Below, in pieces: positions 53,101 through 62,524 of a DNA stretch of 64,000 nt. Each line of letters starts with the position of its first letter. Position 1 is the first letter of the stretch. Location of the stretch: assembly GCA_945898275.1 (NCBI GenBank), contig CAMDHZ010000004.1, positions 102,331-166,330 on the forward strand, written 5' to 3'. This DNA is from Chitinophaga pinensis. GTDB lineage: Bacteria; Bacteroidota; Bacteroidia; UKL13-3. Below the pieces are notes generated by a model. It was not told the DNA's origin, made no database searches, and was given only the letters and a program-made list of their open reading frames with translations. The translations under genes were made by a program, and so were the position numbers.

Positions 53101-55817
53101 TAATTTCCATCAGGACTAACACAAACAATTTTTACAATATGATTGGTATCCGTTAGCAACATACCTCTTGCTACATCGCCTTTTGGCATTTTAAAACCAA
53201 TGAAGGATTTGTAGGGATAATAAGGAATCTGAAACCTATCTACACTAAAATTGCCGCCTGGTTCAAACACCTTGGTAATAATGTTGGCGTTTAGCATTCC
53301 TGCTGGTTCATCTTCAAGATTAATTTCTAAATTTAGATTGGCCTCACCATTTTCATCTAGTTTGCCTTCAAAAATTGTATTTGCTTCTGCACTAAATTTT
53401 CGAGTTGGGTTATCAAAGGTATAATCTAGGAATCTCTTGAAATTGGTTGGCGTGGCAGAGAGTGTTGCCTCCACTTTTGCATCCAATTTATCTGCAATGG
53501 CACCATGCAACCAACGCGATTTAAGTTTGGTTGAAAGCACTTCTCCTTTTTCTAAATAAGCTTTTGGGAAATTGAGTTCAATTTTTAAGCGGTTTGGCAT
53601 TACGGTTTCAATTCTTAGCATTTTACTAAAAGTGCTGCCACCAGCTTTTACCTTTACAATCCATGTTCCTGTTGGAGCCTCTATGTCTGTATTGGTTCTA
53701 AAATCATAGAACCCATTTAGGCCAAAGTTTTTAACCAATCTTTTTGTAAGCGTACCAAGTGGATTATATAGTTCCATTGTAACTGGGTGTCCAGTGGGAA
53801 GTGATTTAAGTTTGTCTTCAATAATAAAGGTTAGGAATAAAGAATCTCCTGGGCGCCAAACGCCTCTTTCTCCATAAATAAATCCTTTAATGCCTTTTTG
53901 AACTTGTTCACCACTCACATCAAATTGGCTTAGATTCAAAGAAGAACCATCATCTAGCTTTAGGTATGCTCTTTGGTCTTTATATTTTGCTATGGCAAGA
54001 AAAGGCTTTCTGCTATAGGTAATTTTGGCAATACCCTCTCCGTTAGTGCTACCAGAGGTAATAATTTGTTGCTGGTAGTCGAGTAATTCTATGGTAACTC
54101 CACTCATTGGTTTAGTGCTAATGAGGTGAGTAGCAAAAAACGTAAACTCATTATTGCTGCCTTTTTTTGCAATGAGTCCAATGTCTGAGGCCATTAAGTT
54201 TTTGGTAGCAATTTTATCATAAGTATAGTAGCTGTTGTTGCAGGGGTTATTGCGTTCATTCCAATTGTAACCGTTCCAGTCAAAGTCTTCCTCGGCATAG
54301 TCCCAAAAGCTTGCATCTGCTTGTTGAGGAGCATCCCCATCCCAACTTGTTTCGTCTACTTTTTCCATTTCAGCATCATTTGCATCTTGTGTGGTATCTA
54401 TGCCATTGCAACGGTAAAGTGAGTATGCGCGTTTAAATGATAACTTTACTTGGTAAATTGCGCCTGGTTCTGTGCGAATCAATTCATCCAAATCAAGGCT
54501 AAAGGTATTTGTTCTTCTTAGGTCAAGGAGTTTGTCACCATCTAAGCGAATCATCTTTTTGAGCATGGGTCTGCCTACTCTAATCAATTCGTTTGAGCCA
54601 TTCAAATCATTTACTTGAAGGAACTGTGTAACATTATTTTCGTAGATTTTTATAACCGTAACATCAACAGCAGAGAGCGAGGTGGCTTCAAAGGGTAAGC
54701 GTAATTTATTGCTAGAAGGAAGAATAACTCCCTTGCCTATGAATTTTACACTCGGTAAGTTATCTGCAAAGTCTAAATCAAACACAGCGTTTTGTTTTAG
54801 TTTGAACCCAAGAATGTTTTGGATTCCTGTGTGGATATAAAGTCTGTTGGTACCAGAAAGGGTTACATTTGGGTAACATTTTACCATGTGTCCATCCACC
54901 ATAAATTTTAGGTCTGAACCTACACTTCCATTGGCCTGTGGCGCTGCGTTATTAAGGGTAATTAATCCGTTTAAATCTTGAGAAGGAAGAATTGGGTCAG
55001 AAAAATAAATAGAAATATATTGAGAGCCATCATTAACTACTTTTGCATTTAAGGCGCTAAAATCTCCAAGGGCCGGAATGGTTAGCAAATGTTCTCCTTT
55101 TAATTCAAGTCCTAAAGGTTCTCCATTCCAGCTAACTTTCACTTCACTAGCTTTGGATTTTCTTAACACGCTGTCGGCGTAGTACCTGTGGCTTCTTTTA
55201 TCGGCAGCATGTTCCCATTTTATGGAATAAGATTTACCTTCTTGCGTAAGGTTTAGTAATTGCTCTATTTTTTTCTCATCTTCAGTATCGGCCGTTTGCA
55301 GGGTACCACTTACTCTTTGGTAGATTAGTTTGCTACGGTCTATGGCTTCAAATTGTGGGATTCCAACCTCAAAAGATTGTTTGATCACATTAAAATGAAA
55401 AGGAAACTCTTCAAGTTCAGAAGCAACATCAATAATTTTTTCTAGTTTAAATATTGCCTCATATTCTTGTCCAGATGGTAAGGGTTCAAGGGGTTTAAAC
55501 TCCAGCGTATTTGCATCAATCCAGCGGGCTTCTCCTTTGATGGAAGGTTCGAAAGAAAACACATTGGCTATATCTCCAATTTTGGAGCTATCGGCGAAAT
55601 TTCCTGCTAATTGAATTTTGATGGTAGAAGTTCTAGAGATTTGTCCACTGGTATAAGCGCTGATGTAACTAGCGAAAGCAGGATTGATTCGGGTTCTTTT
55701 TTTAGTTGAAGCTTTGGCTGTGAAGAAGTATAATCCAGCTAAAATGGTAATAGCGCCAATAATTAAATAAGAAGGCTTTTTAAGGAGATTCTTAAAAAAG
55801 TTGTTTGAGGAAGTCAT
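50172..55817 (-). CDS. Bacterial alpha-2-macroglobulin (YfhM-like)
   Basis: 1881 residues. An N-terminal membrane segment (about 15-34) anchors it in the inner membrane rather than by lipid. A series of macroglobulin MG domains fills residues 60-1200; the thioester motif GCVEQ is at about residue 1425 and is followed by alpha-helical complement-like repeats (to about 1700) and a C-terminal receptor-type domain. The thioester is used to trap attacking proteases covalently. It is upstream of and overlaps pbpC. Long Asp/Glu-rich insertion (about 470-520) is specific to this family branch. Confidence 0.95.
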   Translation of the reverse strand: MTSSNNFFKNLLKKPSYLIIGAITILAGLYFFTAKASTKKRTRINPAFASYISAYTSGQISRTSTIKIQLAGNFADSSKIGDIANVFSFEPSIKGEARWIDANTLEFKPLEPLPSGQEYEAIFKLEKIIDVASELEEFPFHFNVIKQSFEVGIPQFEAIDRSKLIYQRVSGTLQTADTEDEKKIEQLLNLTQEGKSYSIKWEHAADKRSHRYYADSVLRKSKASEVKVSWNGEPLGLELKGEHLLTIPALGDFSALNAKVVNDGSQYISIYFSDPILPSQDLNGLITLNNAAPQANGSVGSDLKFMVDGHMVKCYPNVTLSGTNRLYIHTGIQNILGFKLKQNAVFDLDFADNLPSVKFIGKGVILPSSNKLRLPFEATSLSAVDVTVIKIYENNVTQFLQVNDLNGSNELIRVGRPMLKKMIRLDGDKLLDLRRTNTFSLDLDELIRTEPGAIYQVKLSFKRAYSLYRCNGIDTTQDANDAEMEKVDETSWDGDAPQQADASFWDYAEEDFDWNGYNWNERNNPCNNSYYTYDKIATKNLMASDIGLIAKKGSNNEFTFFATHLISTKPMSGVTIELLDYQQQIITSGSTNGEGIAKITYSRKPFLAIAKYKDQRAYLKLDDGSSLNLSQFDVSGEQVQKGIKGFIYGERGVWRPGDSLFLTFIIEDKLKSLPTGHPVTMELYNPLGTLTKRLVKNFGLNGFYDFRTNTDIEAPTGTWIVKVKAGGSTFSKMLRIETVMPNRLKIELNFPKAYLEKGEVLSTKLKSRWLHGAIADKLDAKVEATLSATPTNFKRFLDYTFDNPTRKFSAEANTIFEGKLDENGEANLNLEINLEDEPAGMLNANIITKVFEPGGNFSVDRFQIPYYPYKSFIGFKMPKGDVARGMLLTDTNHIVKIVCVSPDGNYSPGKRNATVKIFKINWRWWWDRSEDDLSNYANSEEYSSILEEEIELNNGKADFSFRVNYPEWGRYLMIVTDEEGHSSGKAFYMDWPGWAGRPQREGALDAAMLTFSLNKSTFNVGEKASITLPTPQAGRALLSLENGSGIISTFWIEASKGQTNYSFTITKDMLPNVFAHVTLIQPNGQVNNDLPIRLYGMLPIKVEDPLSILKPMINMKAQIRPDENNLVTVSEANGRAMTYTLAVVDEGLLDLTRFKTPDPHAHFYAKEALGVKSWDMYDFVMGAFGSQFNRTLSIGGDEGLNKKSKDNKAKRFKPAIKFIGPFHVEAGKQGQHTINIQDYVGAVRVMVVAGYEGAYGFAEKSVPVKKPLMVLATVPRVLRPGEKLQLPMTIFALENSIKNVSVKVTTTGPIAIKGSSTKNIKFNKPGDEVLTFDYLEVKNQLGIAKIKIEASSGNEKASNEIELNISNPNPYENNVYEGTLENGKTWNTAFQFPGIEGTNTASLEVSSIPPINLEKRLRELIHYPHGCVEQTTSAVFPQLMLNRITELHQGWKNEIDYNVKAGINRLKSFQNNEGGFAYWQGEMQAQDWASSYVGHFLVEAQNAGYSLPLNLLNNWKRYQKSKALIWMRNGSTSHDLEQAYRLYTLALAKAPELGAMNRLKELPDLSPNARWRLAAAYALTGNKDIGLSLIKNEKLIAKSQTDEENYTYGSIERDEALMLETLVLLGEKAKAYTLLQKVCKNLNGSGYLSTQSAAYSLLAVASLTGKYNENKVLEFDYTINGKTTHVRSNGQLVNLPINANAKGNLTVKNGSGQLLFARLITRGQPAIGKQTSLASNLNMEVLFKDMNGNPINPESITQGKDFKAEITLSNPGLMGDYTDLALSMVMPSGWEIHNNRLDNNQTGNYATPRYQDVRDDRVYNYFDLPAKQQLTFVVLLNASYQGSFYLPGFSCESMYKGQIQARMEGKWVSVIPNNQNATVSK

Positions 55818-55861
55818 GCGTTTTGCTTAGGTTTTTGAGAAGGGAAATTTAACTAAATAAA

Positions 55862-55897
55862 CAAAAAAAACCACCTCAATTTCTTGAGGTGGTTTTT
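55862..55897 (-). terminator. Rho-independent terminator of rny
   Basis: CCACCTCAA (55871-55879) pairs perfectly with TTGAGGTGG (55884-55892) around TTTC, with A-rich flank giving T-rich tract on the minus strand. A GGTTCAAACC element (55904-55913) lies between it and the rny stop codon. Confidence 0.9.
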
Positions 55898-55919
55898 CTT
55901 TTTGGTTCAAACCGAAAAA

Positions 55920-57464
55920 TTATTTTGCAAAATTCACAGAACGTTTTTCGCGGATAACTGTAATTTTTATCTGACCAGGGTAAGTCATTTCTTTTTGAAT
56001 TCTTTGTGATAAGTCGATAGACATTAAATCTGCTTGTTCATCACTTACTTTTTCGCTTTCCACCATTACACGAAGTTCGCGGCCGGCTTGAATCGCAAAT
56101 GCTTTTTCAACACCATTATAACTTAACGCAATGTTTTCTAAGTTTTTAAGACGCTTCATATAGTTTTCAGAATCTTCGCGTCTAGCGCCAGGACGAGAGC
56201 CAGAGATAGCATCACACGCTTGAATGATTGGGGCAAGCATTGTTTTCATTTCTATTTCATCGTGATGGGCTCCGATGGCATTTACTACTTCCCAATTCTC
56301 TTTGTATTTCTCTGCGAGTTTCATACCAAGCAAAGCATGCGGCGTTTCTGCATCATCATCTGGCACTTTACCAATGTCGTGTAGTAATCCAGCGCGTTTG
56401 GCAAGCTTTACATTTAGTCCTAATTCTGCAGCCATGGTAGCGCAAAGGTTTGCTACTTCTCTGCTGTGTTGCAAGAGGTTTTGACCATAAGAACTGCGGT
56501 AACGCATGCGACCAACCATTCTTATTAATTCTGGGTGTAAGCCATGAATTTGAAGGTCGATACAAGTGCGTTCGCCAATTTCTACGATTTCTTCTTCAAT
56601 TTGCTTTTTGGTTTTGCTAACCACCTCTTCAATTCTTGCTGGGTGAATACGGCCGTCCGTAACTAGGCGGTGAAGGGCAAGCCTGGCTATTTCGCGTCTG
56701 ATCGGATCAAAGCAAGAAAGAATAATAGCTTCTGGTGTGTCGTCAACAATAAATTCAATTCCTGTGGCAGCTTCTAAGGCACGAATATTTCTTCCTTCTC
56801 TACCAATGATTCTGCCCTTAAGCTCATCGCTTTCAATGTTGAAAACGCTCACAGAGTTTTCTATGGCTTGTTCTGCCGCGGTGCGTTGAATGGTGCCAAG
56901 TACAATCTTCTTAGCTTCCTTAACGGCTGTAAGGCGGGCTTCGTCGGTAATGTCTTTGATTCGAGAAAGTGCTTCGCTTCTAGCTTCTTCTGTTAGAGTT
57001 TCTACCAATTGTTTTTTGGCATCTTCAGCAGTAAGTCCAGCAATTTTTTCAAGTTGCTTTACTTGGTTGTTGAGCATTTTTTCAGCTTCTTCTTTTTTCT
57101 GGGCCACAACCGTCATTTGCTTTTCTAGACTTTGTTTAACAGAATCTAATTCTGAGTCTTTTCTTTGGCTGCTTTCGATTTTTTGTTTTAGCGTGTTTTC
57201 CATTTGCTTCAACTTGTTCTCTTCCTTAAGAATTTGTTGGTTGCGTTGGGACACTTCTTTGTCGTGTTCAGATTTTAGCTGCAAGAATTTTTCTTTGGCT
57301 TCTAGCAAGCGGTCTTTCTTCATCACTTCAGCTTTTTCTTCAGCTTCTTTGATAATTGAATTCGCTTTTGTTTTTTGAAGGTTGTTTATGACAACCCACA
57401 TTACCACAGCGCCTGCTCCCAAAGAAAGCATGGCGGTAATGATTAATGCTAAGTAATTTTCCAT
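55920..57464 (-). CDS. rny: Ribonuclease Y
   Basis: 514 residues. N-terminal membrane helix (about 5-25), a long coiled coil (about 30-200), KH domain (about 205-270, [20 protein letters not shown]) and HD domain (about 330-425, with [20 protein letters not shown] and [12 protein letters not shown]). It starts mRNA decay endonucleolytically. It is the last gene of the pheT-zapA cluster, 46 bases after zapA, and has its own terminator. Confidence 0.97.
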   Translation of the reverse strand: MENYLALIITAMLSLGAGAVVMWVVINNLQKTKANSIIKEAEEKAEVMKKDRLLEAKEKFLQLKSEHDKEVSQRNQQILKEENKLKQMENTLKQKIESSQRKDSELDSVKQSLEKQMTVVAQKKEEAEKMLNNQVKQLEKIAGLTAEDAKKQLVETLTEEARSEALSRIKDITDEARLTAVKEAKKIVLGTIQRTAAEQAIENSVSVFNIESDELKGRIIGREGRNIRALEAATGIEFIVDDTPEAIILSCFDPIRREIARLALHRLVTDGRIHPARIEEVVSKTKKQIEEEIVEIGERTCIDLQIHGLHPELIRMVGRMRYRSSYGQNLLQHSREVANLCATMAAELGLNVKLAKRAGLLHDIGKVPDDDAETPHALLGMKLAEKYKENWEVVNAIGAHHDEIEMKTMLAPIIQACDAISGSRPGARREDSENYMKRLKNLENIALSYNGVEKAFAIQAGRELRVMVESEKVSDEQADLMSIDLSQRIQKEMTYPGQIKITVIREKRSVNFAK

Positions 57465-57510
57465 TTCGGTTTGGTGCGTTATTGGTTATAAAACGTTGCC
57501 AAACAATTGT

Positions 57511-57798
57511 TTACAACTGAACGTTTGAAAGCAGTTCTTGCATTGCTTTTAGCTCTTTATCAAGTAACTCATCCCCAGTTTCTGCCTTGGCTTTTAGCTT
57601 TAGGTTTTCGGTGGAGAGTTCAAGGGCCAACATTGCAAGTGCATCCCTTTGATCTTTCAGGTCAAACTGCTTTGCATATTGCAACAGTCTCTCCTGGATG
57701 AGTTTTCCGGCAGTTCTTACTGTTTCTTCTTCTGTTTCACTAACAGTTAAAGGATAAGACCTTCCGGCTATATGGATATTTATCGAAAGCTCGTTCAA
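57511..57798 (-). CDS. zapA: Cell division protein ZapA
   Basis: 95 residues. The N-terminal beta-hairpin (SINIHIAGRSYPLTVSETEE) and the C-terminal coiled coil match ZapA, which bundles FtsZ filaments at the division site. It overlaps the 3' end of the preceding coiled-coil gene by 4 bases. Confidence 0.9.
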   Translation of the reverse strand: MNELSINIHIAGRSYPLTVSETEEETVRTAGKLIQERLLQYAKQFDLKDQRDALAMLALELSTENLKLKAKAETGDELLDKELKAMQELLSNVQL

Positions 57799-58097
57799 GT
57801 GTTGTCAGACAATTGGTTTAACAACTTTAGGCATTCATCTATTTGGTGTATGTGACTATTGAGGTAATGTTTTAACTCAGTTTGTTTCTTACCATTTAAT
57901 TGAATTCCATCAGCAAGTTTACTAATTTTATTTCTTTCTTGTGCAATTTCCTCTCTTTTTCTGCTTTCGCTTAGTTGTGATTTAAGCATTTCAATCTCAG
58001 ATTTAGCAGCATTGAGTTCGGTATTGAGTTGCTTTTGCAACTCAAGTAGTTTAAGTAGTTTTAATTTGATTAAGGAAGCATTTTCTGCTCGATCCAT
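57795..58097 (-). CDS. Coiled-coil protein upstream of zapA (ZapB-like)
   Basis: 100 residues, nearly all coiled coil (LIKLKLLKLLELQKQLNTEL). Length and gene order, between pheT and zapA with 4-base overlap, suggest a partner of ZapA, comparable to ZapB. Sequence similarity to ZapB itself cannot be shown by eye because coiled coils are uninformative. Confidence 0.75.
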   Translation of the reverse strand: MDRAENASLIKLKLLKLLELQKQLNTELNAAKSEIEMLKSQLSESRKREEIAQERNKISKLADGIQLNGKKQTELKHYLNSHIHQIDECLKLLNQLSDNT

Positions 58098-58099
58098 CT

Positions 58100-60514
58100 T
58101 TATCCTCGCAAGATTGCGCCCACTTCCTTTTCAAAATTTTCAATCAGCTTTTTCATCACCGCATCAATTTCTTGGTCGGTTAATGTTTTTTCTTCGTCTT
58201 GTAGAATAAAACTTAAGGCATAAGATTTTTTTCCTTCTGCAATTTTGTCTCCTGCATAAACATCAAAAGCGTTCACTTCCTTGAGTAAATTTGGTGCAGC
58301 CTTAAGTGCAATTTTCTCCAATTGTAAGTAGCTAATTTCTTTTGCTAATTCTAGTGATAAATCTCTGCGCACGGCTGGAAATACTGGCACTGGTTTTAAC
58401 TTAAATTTATATTCGGCAGCAAACTTTAGAATGATGTCCAAGTTTAAATCGGCGTACCAAAGTGGTTTGTCTATGTCAAATAATTTGCAATCTTTCTTGT
58501 TTAAAGTTCCAAAGGTTCCAATTATTTGCTTTTTCACAATTATTTGAAAAGCTTGCTCAAAGCGCTCGTCTTGGTCTGAAGTAAATTGTAAGTTAGCTAG
58601 GCCAATATTTTTTAACAATCGCTCAAGTATTCCTTTCAAGCTAAAAAACGTAAATTCAGATTTTGGTTGGTTCCAAGATTCTGGATGTTTTTTGCCATAA
58701 AGTGCCATTACCAAGTGTTTTCTTTCTTCATAACTGCTTAGGTTTTCGGCTGGTCCTAGACGATGATACGTTTTACCAACTTCAAAAAATCTTAAATCTT
58801 GATTTTTGCGATTGTTATTGTATTGAATTGCCTCCAACATAGAGAACCTAAAATCCAAGCGCATTACTTCTAAATCTTGGCTCAATGGGTTAAGTAACTT
58901 TACACTTTGTTCTAATTGGCCTTCTGTGTAGTAGCTACTTTTTGTCAAAGAGTTGGTTGCAATCTCATGGAAACCTTGGTTACAGAGCCAATTGCTCATT
59001 CTTTCTTTGATATCTCGGCTTTTTTCGCTCTCGCTAAAGGTCATGGCCGATTTTATTTCATGGCCCATTTCAATTTGGTTCAAGCCATAAATTCTTAAAA
59101 TTTCCTCGGTAACATCTGCTTGTCTTGTAACATCCACGCGGTAAGGAGGAATACTTAAACACCATTCAGTATTGGTTTTTTGGGTAATAGAAATATCCAG
59201 ACCAGCCAAGATGTGTATCAAGGTTTCTTCAGGAATTTCTTTTCCAATCAGGGCATTATTTTTTTTCGGGTTGAACCAAAGCTCACGATGCGGTTCTGGG
59301 TGAGGATAAATGTCGATACAATCTGAAGCAATGGTGCCACCAGCTATTTCTAAAATTATTGCTGCTGCGCGCATGAGGACTGGAATAGTGCTGTTGGGGT
59401 CTGTGCCTCTTTCAAATCTAAATCCTGCATCTGTGTGTAGGTTGTGGGCTTTGGCAGCTTTTCGAACGGTTGCGGCATCAAACCAGGCACTTTCTAAGAA
59501 AATATCTTTGGTGTTTTCTTGGATGCCTGAATGTAATCCTCCAAACAATCCTGCCAAAGCCAAAGGTTTTTGCGCATCTGCAATTACACATTCAAAGCCT
59601 TTTAAAGTTCTTTCAACTTTGTCGAGCGTTATAAATTTTTCACCTTCTATTGCTTTTCTAACGATTACTTTTCCATCAGCAATTGCGCTGGCATCAAAGG
59701 CATGGAGCGGTTGACCCCATGTGTGCAACATATAATTAGTAATGTCTACAATATTGTTGATTGGGTTAATGCCAATTGCTTTTAACTTGTGCTGTAACCA
59801 ATTTGGCGAGGCTGCAATGGATACATTTTTAAGGAGTAAACCACTGTATCTTAAGCCACCGCTTTCTGGCAAAATCTCAACAGTTATTGGAGTTTCTGTT
59901 GTAAGTTTTAGTTCAGGTACAGCGCTTAGATTTAGGTTCAAACCGAGTGCTTTTAAATCTCTTGCAACCCCATAATGGCTTGCAGCGTCGCCACGATTTG
60001 CGGTAAGGCCAATTTCTAGAATTTGGTCGGTATAGGTTTCAAAATAAGTTGCAGCGGGTTTGCCAACTTCATAATTTGCAGGTAAAACCAAAATACCTTC
60101 ATGACTTTCCCCAAGGCTAAGTTCGTCTTCGGCACAAATCATTCCTTCGCTCAATTCACCTCTAATTTTGGCTTTTTTAATTTCGAAAGGCTCTCCAGTT
60201 GTTGGGTGCACCATGGCGCCAACAGTGGCCACAAGCACTTTTTGTCCGGCAGCTACATTTGGCGCGCCACAAACAATCTGTTTAGGTTCGGCCAAGCCAA
60301 TGTTTACTTTACAAACTTTTAATTTATCTGCATTTGGGTGTGGCTCAGCAGAAAGCACTTCTCCAATGACAATGCCTTGTAAACCACCAGGAATAGAGTG
60401 GTAAGTTGAAATATCTTCCACTTCTAATCCGCAACCCGTAAGCATTTGGCCAATTTCTGTTACAGATTTTTTGTCTCCTATAAATTCTTGAAGCCAGTTA
60501 TAACTAATTTTCAT
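58100..60514 (-). CDS. pheT: Phenylalanyl-tRNA synthetase beta subunit
   Basis: 804 residues, the normal length. N-terminal tRNA-binding domain (about 40-150), B3/B4 editing domain (about 210-395), B5 (about 410-480), catalytic-like core (about 490-700) and C-terminal anticodon-binding FDX-ACB domain (about 710-804, FPAVRRDLSLEL). It pairs with PheS, not in the window. Its stop lies 2 bases before the coiled-coil gene, so it leads this operon. Confidence 0.97.
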   Translation of the reverse strand: MKISYNWLQEFIGDKKSVTEIGQMLTGCGLEVEDISTYHSIPGGLQGIVIGEVLSAEPHPNADKLKVCKVNIGLAEPKQIVCGAPNVAAGQKVLVATVGAMVHPTTGEPFEIKKAKIRGELSEGMICAEDELSLGESHEGILVLPANYEVGKPAATYFETYTDQILEIGLTANRGDAASHYGVARDLKALGLNLNLSAVPELKLTTETPITVEILPESGGLRYSGLLLKNVSIAASPNWLQHKLKAIGINPINNIVDITNYMLHTWGQPLHAFDASAIADGKVIVRKAIEGEKFITLDKVERTLKGFECVIADAQKPLALAGLFGGLHSGIQENTKDIFLESAWFDAATVRKAAKAHNLHTDAGFRFERGTDPNSTIPVLMRAAAIILEIAGGTIASDCIDIYPHPEPHRELWFNPKKNNALIGKEIPEETLIHILAGLDISITQKTNTEWCLSIPPYRVDVTRQADVTEEILRIYGLNQIEMGHEIKSAMTFSESEKSRDIKERMSNWLCNQGFHEIATNSLTKSSYYTEGQLEQSVKLLNPLSQDLEVMRLDFRFSMLEAIQYNNNRKNQDLRFFEVGKTYHRLGPAENLSSYEERKHLVMALYGKKHPESWNQPKSEFTFFSLKGILERLLKNIGLANLQFTSDQDERFEQAFQIIVKKQIIGTFGTLNKKDCKLFDIDKPLWYADLNLDIILKFAAEYKFKLKPVPVFPAVRRDLSLELAKEISYLQLEKIALKAAPNLLKEVNAFDVYAGDKIAEGKKSYALSFILQDEEKTLTDQEIDAVMKKLIENFEKEVGAILRG

Positions 60515-60608
60515 GTATAATTTTTGCTACTAAACTTTAAGCAGGCGAAAATAAGATTTTATGTAAGTCTTTTCTAATCTCTTCACTAAGTGTTTAATTT
60601 GTTGCAAC

Positions 60609-60968
60609 ATGAAAAGAACCTTAGTAGTTGGCGCAACGCCTAATTCGGATAGATATTCCTACATTGCCACAGAAACGTTGTTAGAATATGGGCATGAAGT
60701 GGTTCCATTTGGCATTAGAAAGGGCAATATTGGTTTGAACCCAATTGTAAATGAGTGGCCTTTGGACGAACAGTTTAACACAGTTACTTTGTATGTGAAC
60801 CCAAGTATGCAAGGAGAATATATACCAAAAATAGTGGCATTAAAGCCCAAGCGTGTGATTTTTAATCCGGGTACAGAGAATAGAGAATTTGCCTCAATAC
60901 TCAGTTCGGTAGGGATTGAAGCTGTTGAAGCTTGCACTTTGGTGATGTTAAGAACCAATCAATACTAA
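60609..60968 (+). CDS. CoA-binding domain protein
   Basis: 119 residues. The Rossmann-like CoA_binding fold is clear (VVGATPNSDRYSYIATETLL, GHEVVPFGIRKG, VIFNPGTENREFASILSSVG). Small proteins of this kind bind CoA and have no known enzyme activity. It lies 11 bases before the TPR lipoprotein gene, so it is probably co-transcribed with it. Confidence 0.93.
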   Translation: MKRTLVVGATPNSDRYSYIATETLLEYGHEVVPFGIRKGNIGLNPIVNEWPLDEQFNTVTLYVNPSMQGEYIPKIVALKPKRVIFNPGTENREFASILSSVGIEAVEACTLVMLRTNQY

Positions 60969-60979
60969 CAATTATTAAT

Positions 60980-61480
60980 ATGAAAAGAATAGGATTTTTT
61001 ATTGCTGTTTTGTTTGCAATTACAGCATGCACCTCACCAAAAGAGAAAGCTTTAAAGGAAATTAAAGCGTTAGAGCAAAACGACTCAGCCTTTAGTGAAA
61101 CCTTAATGGAAAACTTGAAGGAGAAGTACACAAGTTTTGTTAAGGAGTATCCAGATAATGAGGCAAGTCCGATGTTTTTATTAAAGGCATCGCAACAAGC
61201 AATTGCCTTAAACCAAGCCAATGAGGCCATTGAGTTGTTAAGTCAGGTTGCACAAAAATATCCTAAGACTACTTATGCAGAGGAGGCCATGTTTTTATTG
61301 GCATTAACTTATGAAAATAATTTGAATGACTTGGCAAAAGCTAAAGAAGCATATGAATTGTTTATAAAGACCTATCCAAAAGCAGAATTGGCGGGGGAAG
61401 CATTGCTTGCCATAAAAAATTTAGGCAAAAGTCCAGAGCAGATTTTGGAGGAGGCCAACGGACGCGAAGAGGAGAATTAG
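60980..61480 (+). CDS. TPR-repeat lipoprotein
   Basis: 166 residues from the ATG at 60980, which gives a lipoprotein signal with FAITAC (Cys at about 19). Two to three tetratricopeptide repeats follow (about 60-160, with FLKASQQAIALNQANEAIEL-like units and FIKTYPKAELAGEALLAIKN). It resembles short BamD-like or YbgF-like periplasmic proteins, but is shorter than BamD. Role unknown. Confidence 0.85.
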   Translation: MKRIGFFIAVLFAITACTSPKEKALKEIKALEQNDSAFSETLMENLKEKYTSFVKEYPDNEASPMFLLKASQQAIALNQANEAIELLSQVAQKYPKTTYAEEAMFLLALTYENNLNDLAKAKEAYELFIKTYPKAELAGEALLAIKNLGKSPEQILEEANGREEEN

Positions 61481-61605
61481 CAAATTCCTGTTTAGGGTTC
61501 AAAACTGATTATGAGCTAGTTTTGGAATTATTACTAAAATGTTTCCAATTTATTAAGGAAGTAGGCGAGTTATATTTGGAAGGAAGGCAATATTACTATA
61601 CTTTT

Positions 61606-61715
61606 GCGCTTGGGTGAGCCCTGTACGACCAGCTCCCTCTAATCCCCCAGGGCAGGAATGCAGCAAGGGCGTGAGGTTGTAGCGGTGCGATGCAGTAAGC
61701 TTGCCCTTTTTTTTT
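61606..61715 (+). ncRNA. ffs: Signal recognition particle RNA (small bacterial type)
   Basis: About 100 bases starting at GCGCTTGGGTGAGCC and ending AAGCTTGCCC. The Ffh-binding helix has the conserved internal loops and apical GGAA tetraloop region: CCCCCAGGGC, AGGAATGCAGCAAGGGC (61644-61670). A run of nine T (61707-61715) after TTGCCC ends transcription. The exact 5' end is uncertain by a few bases. It forms the RNA part of the SRP that targets membrane proteins. Confidence 0.9.
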
Positions 61716-62046
61716 ACAACAACTTCTCATTGTTTTTGTGGCGTTCAGCATCTCTTTTGGTTTTCTTTTCCATGTTTTGTTGAAAGGCATCTGTTAGGTT
61801 TACGCCGGTTTGGTTGGCAAGGCATATTAATACCCATAAAACATCAGCCATTTCATCTGCTAATTCTTTGTTTTTATCACTTTCCTTAAAGCTTTGGTCT
61901 CCATATTTTCTAGCCATTAAGCGGGCAAGTTCGCCAACTTCTTCCATGAGTATAGCAGTATTTGTGAGTTCGCTAAAATACCTCACACCAATGGTTTTAA
62001 TCCACTGGTCAACTTCTTGTTGTGCTTGTTCTAGGGTTAGGTTCAT
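61714..62046 (-). CDS. MazG-like nucleotide pyrophosphohydrolase
   Basis: 110 residues from the ATG at 62046 (the frame runs further upstream into dtd). The MazG motif EEVGELARLMARKYGDQSF and the ELADEMADVLWVLICLANQ helix with EExxE...E and ExxD signature are present. Such enzymes hydrolyse aberrant NTPs to NMP and PPi. It lies one base after the dtd stop codon. Confidence 0.9.
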   Translation of the reverse strand: MNLTLEQAQQEVDQWIKTIGVRYFSELTNTAILMEEVGELARLMARKYGDQSFKESDKNKELADEMADVLWVLICLANQTGVNLTDAFQQNMEKKTKRDAERHKNNEKLL

Positions 62047-62047
62047 C

Positions 62048-62503
62048 TTAATATCCTTTATTTTTTGTATCGAGCCAAATGGTAACAGGTCCGTCATTGT
62101 TAAGCGCCACTTGCATATCTGCTCCAAATTGGCCAGTGGCTATAGGTTTTTGCAAGGCTTGGTTCAAACCGAAAATAAACTGCTCATATAAGGGAATGCT
62201 AATTTCTGGTTTTGCTGCTCTAATATAGGAAGGTCGGTTTCCTTTTTTAGTGTCTGCATGTAAAGTAAATTGACTTACCACCAAAATATCTCCATCAATG
62301 TCTTTTAAGCTTAGGTTCATTACACCATTTGTATCGTTAAAAATACGGAGGTTAATTACTTTTTGAACCAACCAATCAATGTCTTCTTGGGTGTCGGTGG
62401 CTTCAATGCCCAGTAACAGTAATAGGCCTTTTCCAATCTGGCTAAATGTTTTTTGTTCAATGCTCACACTGGCATTTGTAACTCTTTGAATGAGAGCGCG
62501 CAT
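62048..62503 (-). CDS. dtd: D-aminoacyl-tRNA deacylase
   Basis: 151 residues. The family motif SQFTLHADTKKGNRPSY and the N-terminal MRALIQRVTNASVSIE are intact, as is the C-terminal GPVTIWLDTK. It removes D-amino acids from tRNA. It follows rsgA by 21 bases, and the MazG-like gene follows it, on the same strand. Confidence 0.97.
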   Translation of the reverse strand: MRALIQRVTNASVSIEQKTFSQIGKGLLLLLGIEATDTQEDIDWLVQKVINLRIFNDTNGVMNLSLKDIDGDILVVSQFTLHADTKKGNRPSYIRAAKPEISIPLYEQFIFGLNQALQKPIATGQFGADMQVALNNDGPVTIWLDTKNKGY

Positions 62504-62524
62504 GGTTAGAAATGGGTAATAGAA

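Noticed and set aside
56890..57378. 162-codon frame antisense to rny
   Set aside because: It is the Ser/Leu-rich shadow of the rny coiled-coil part.
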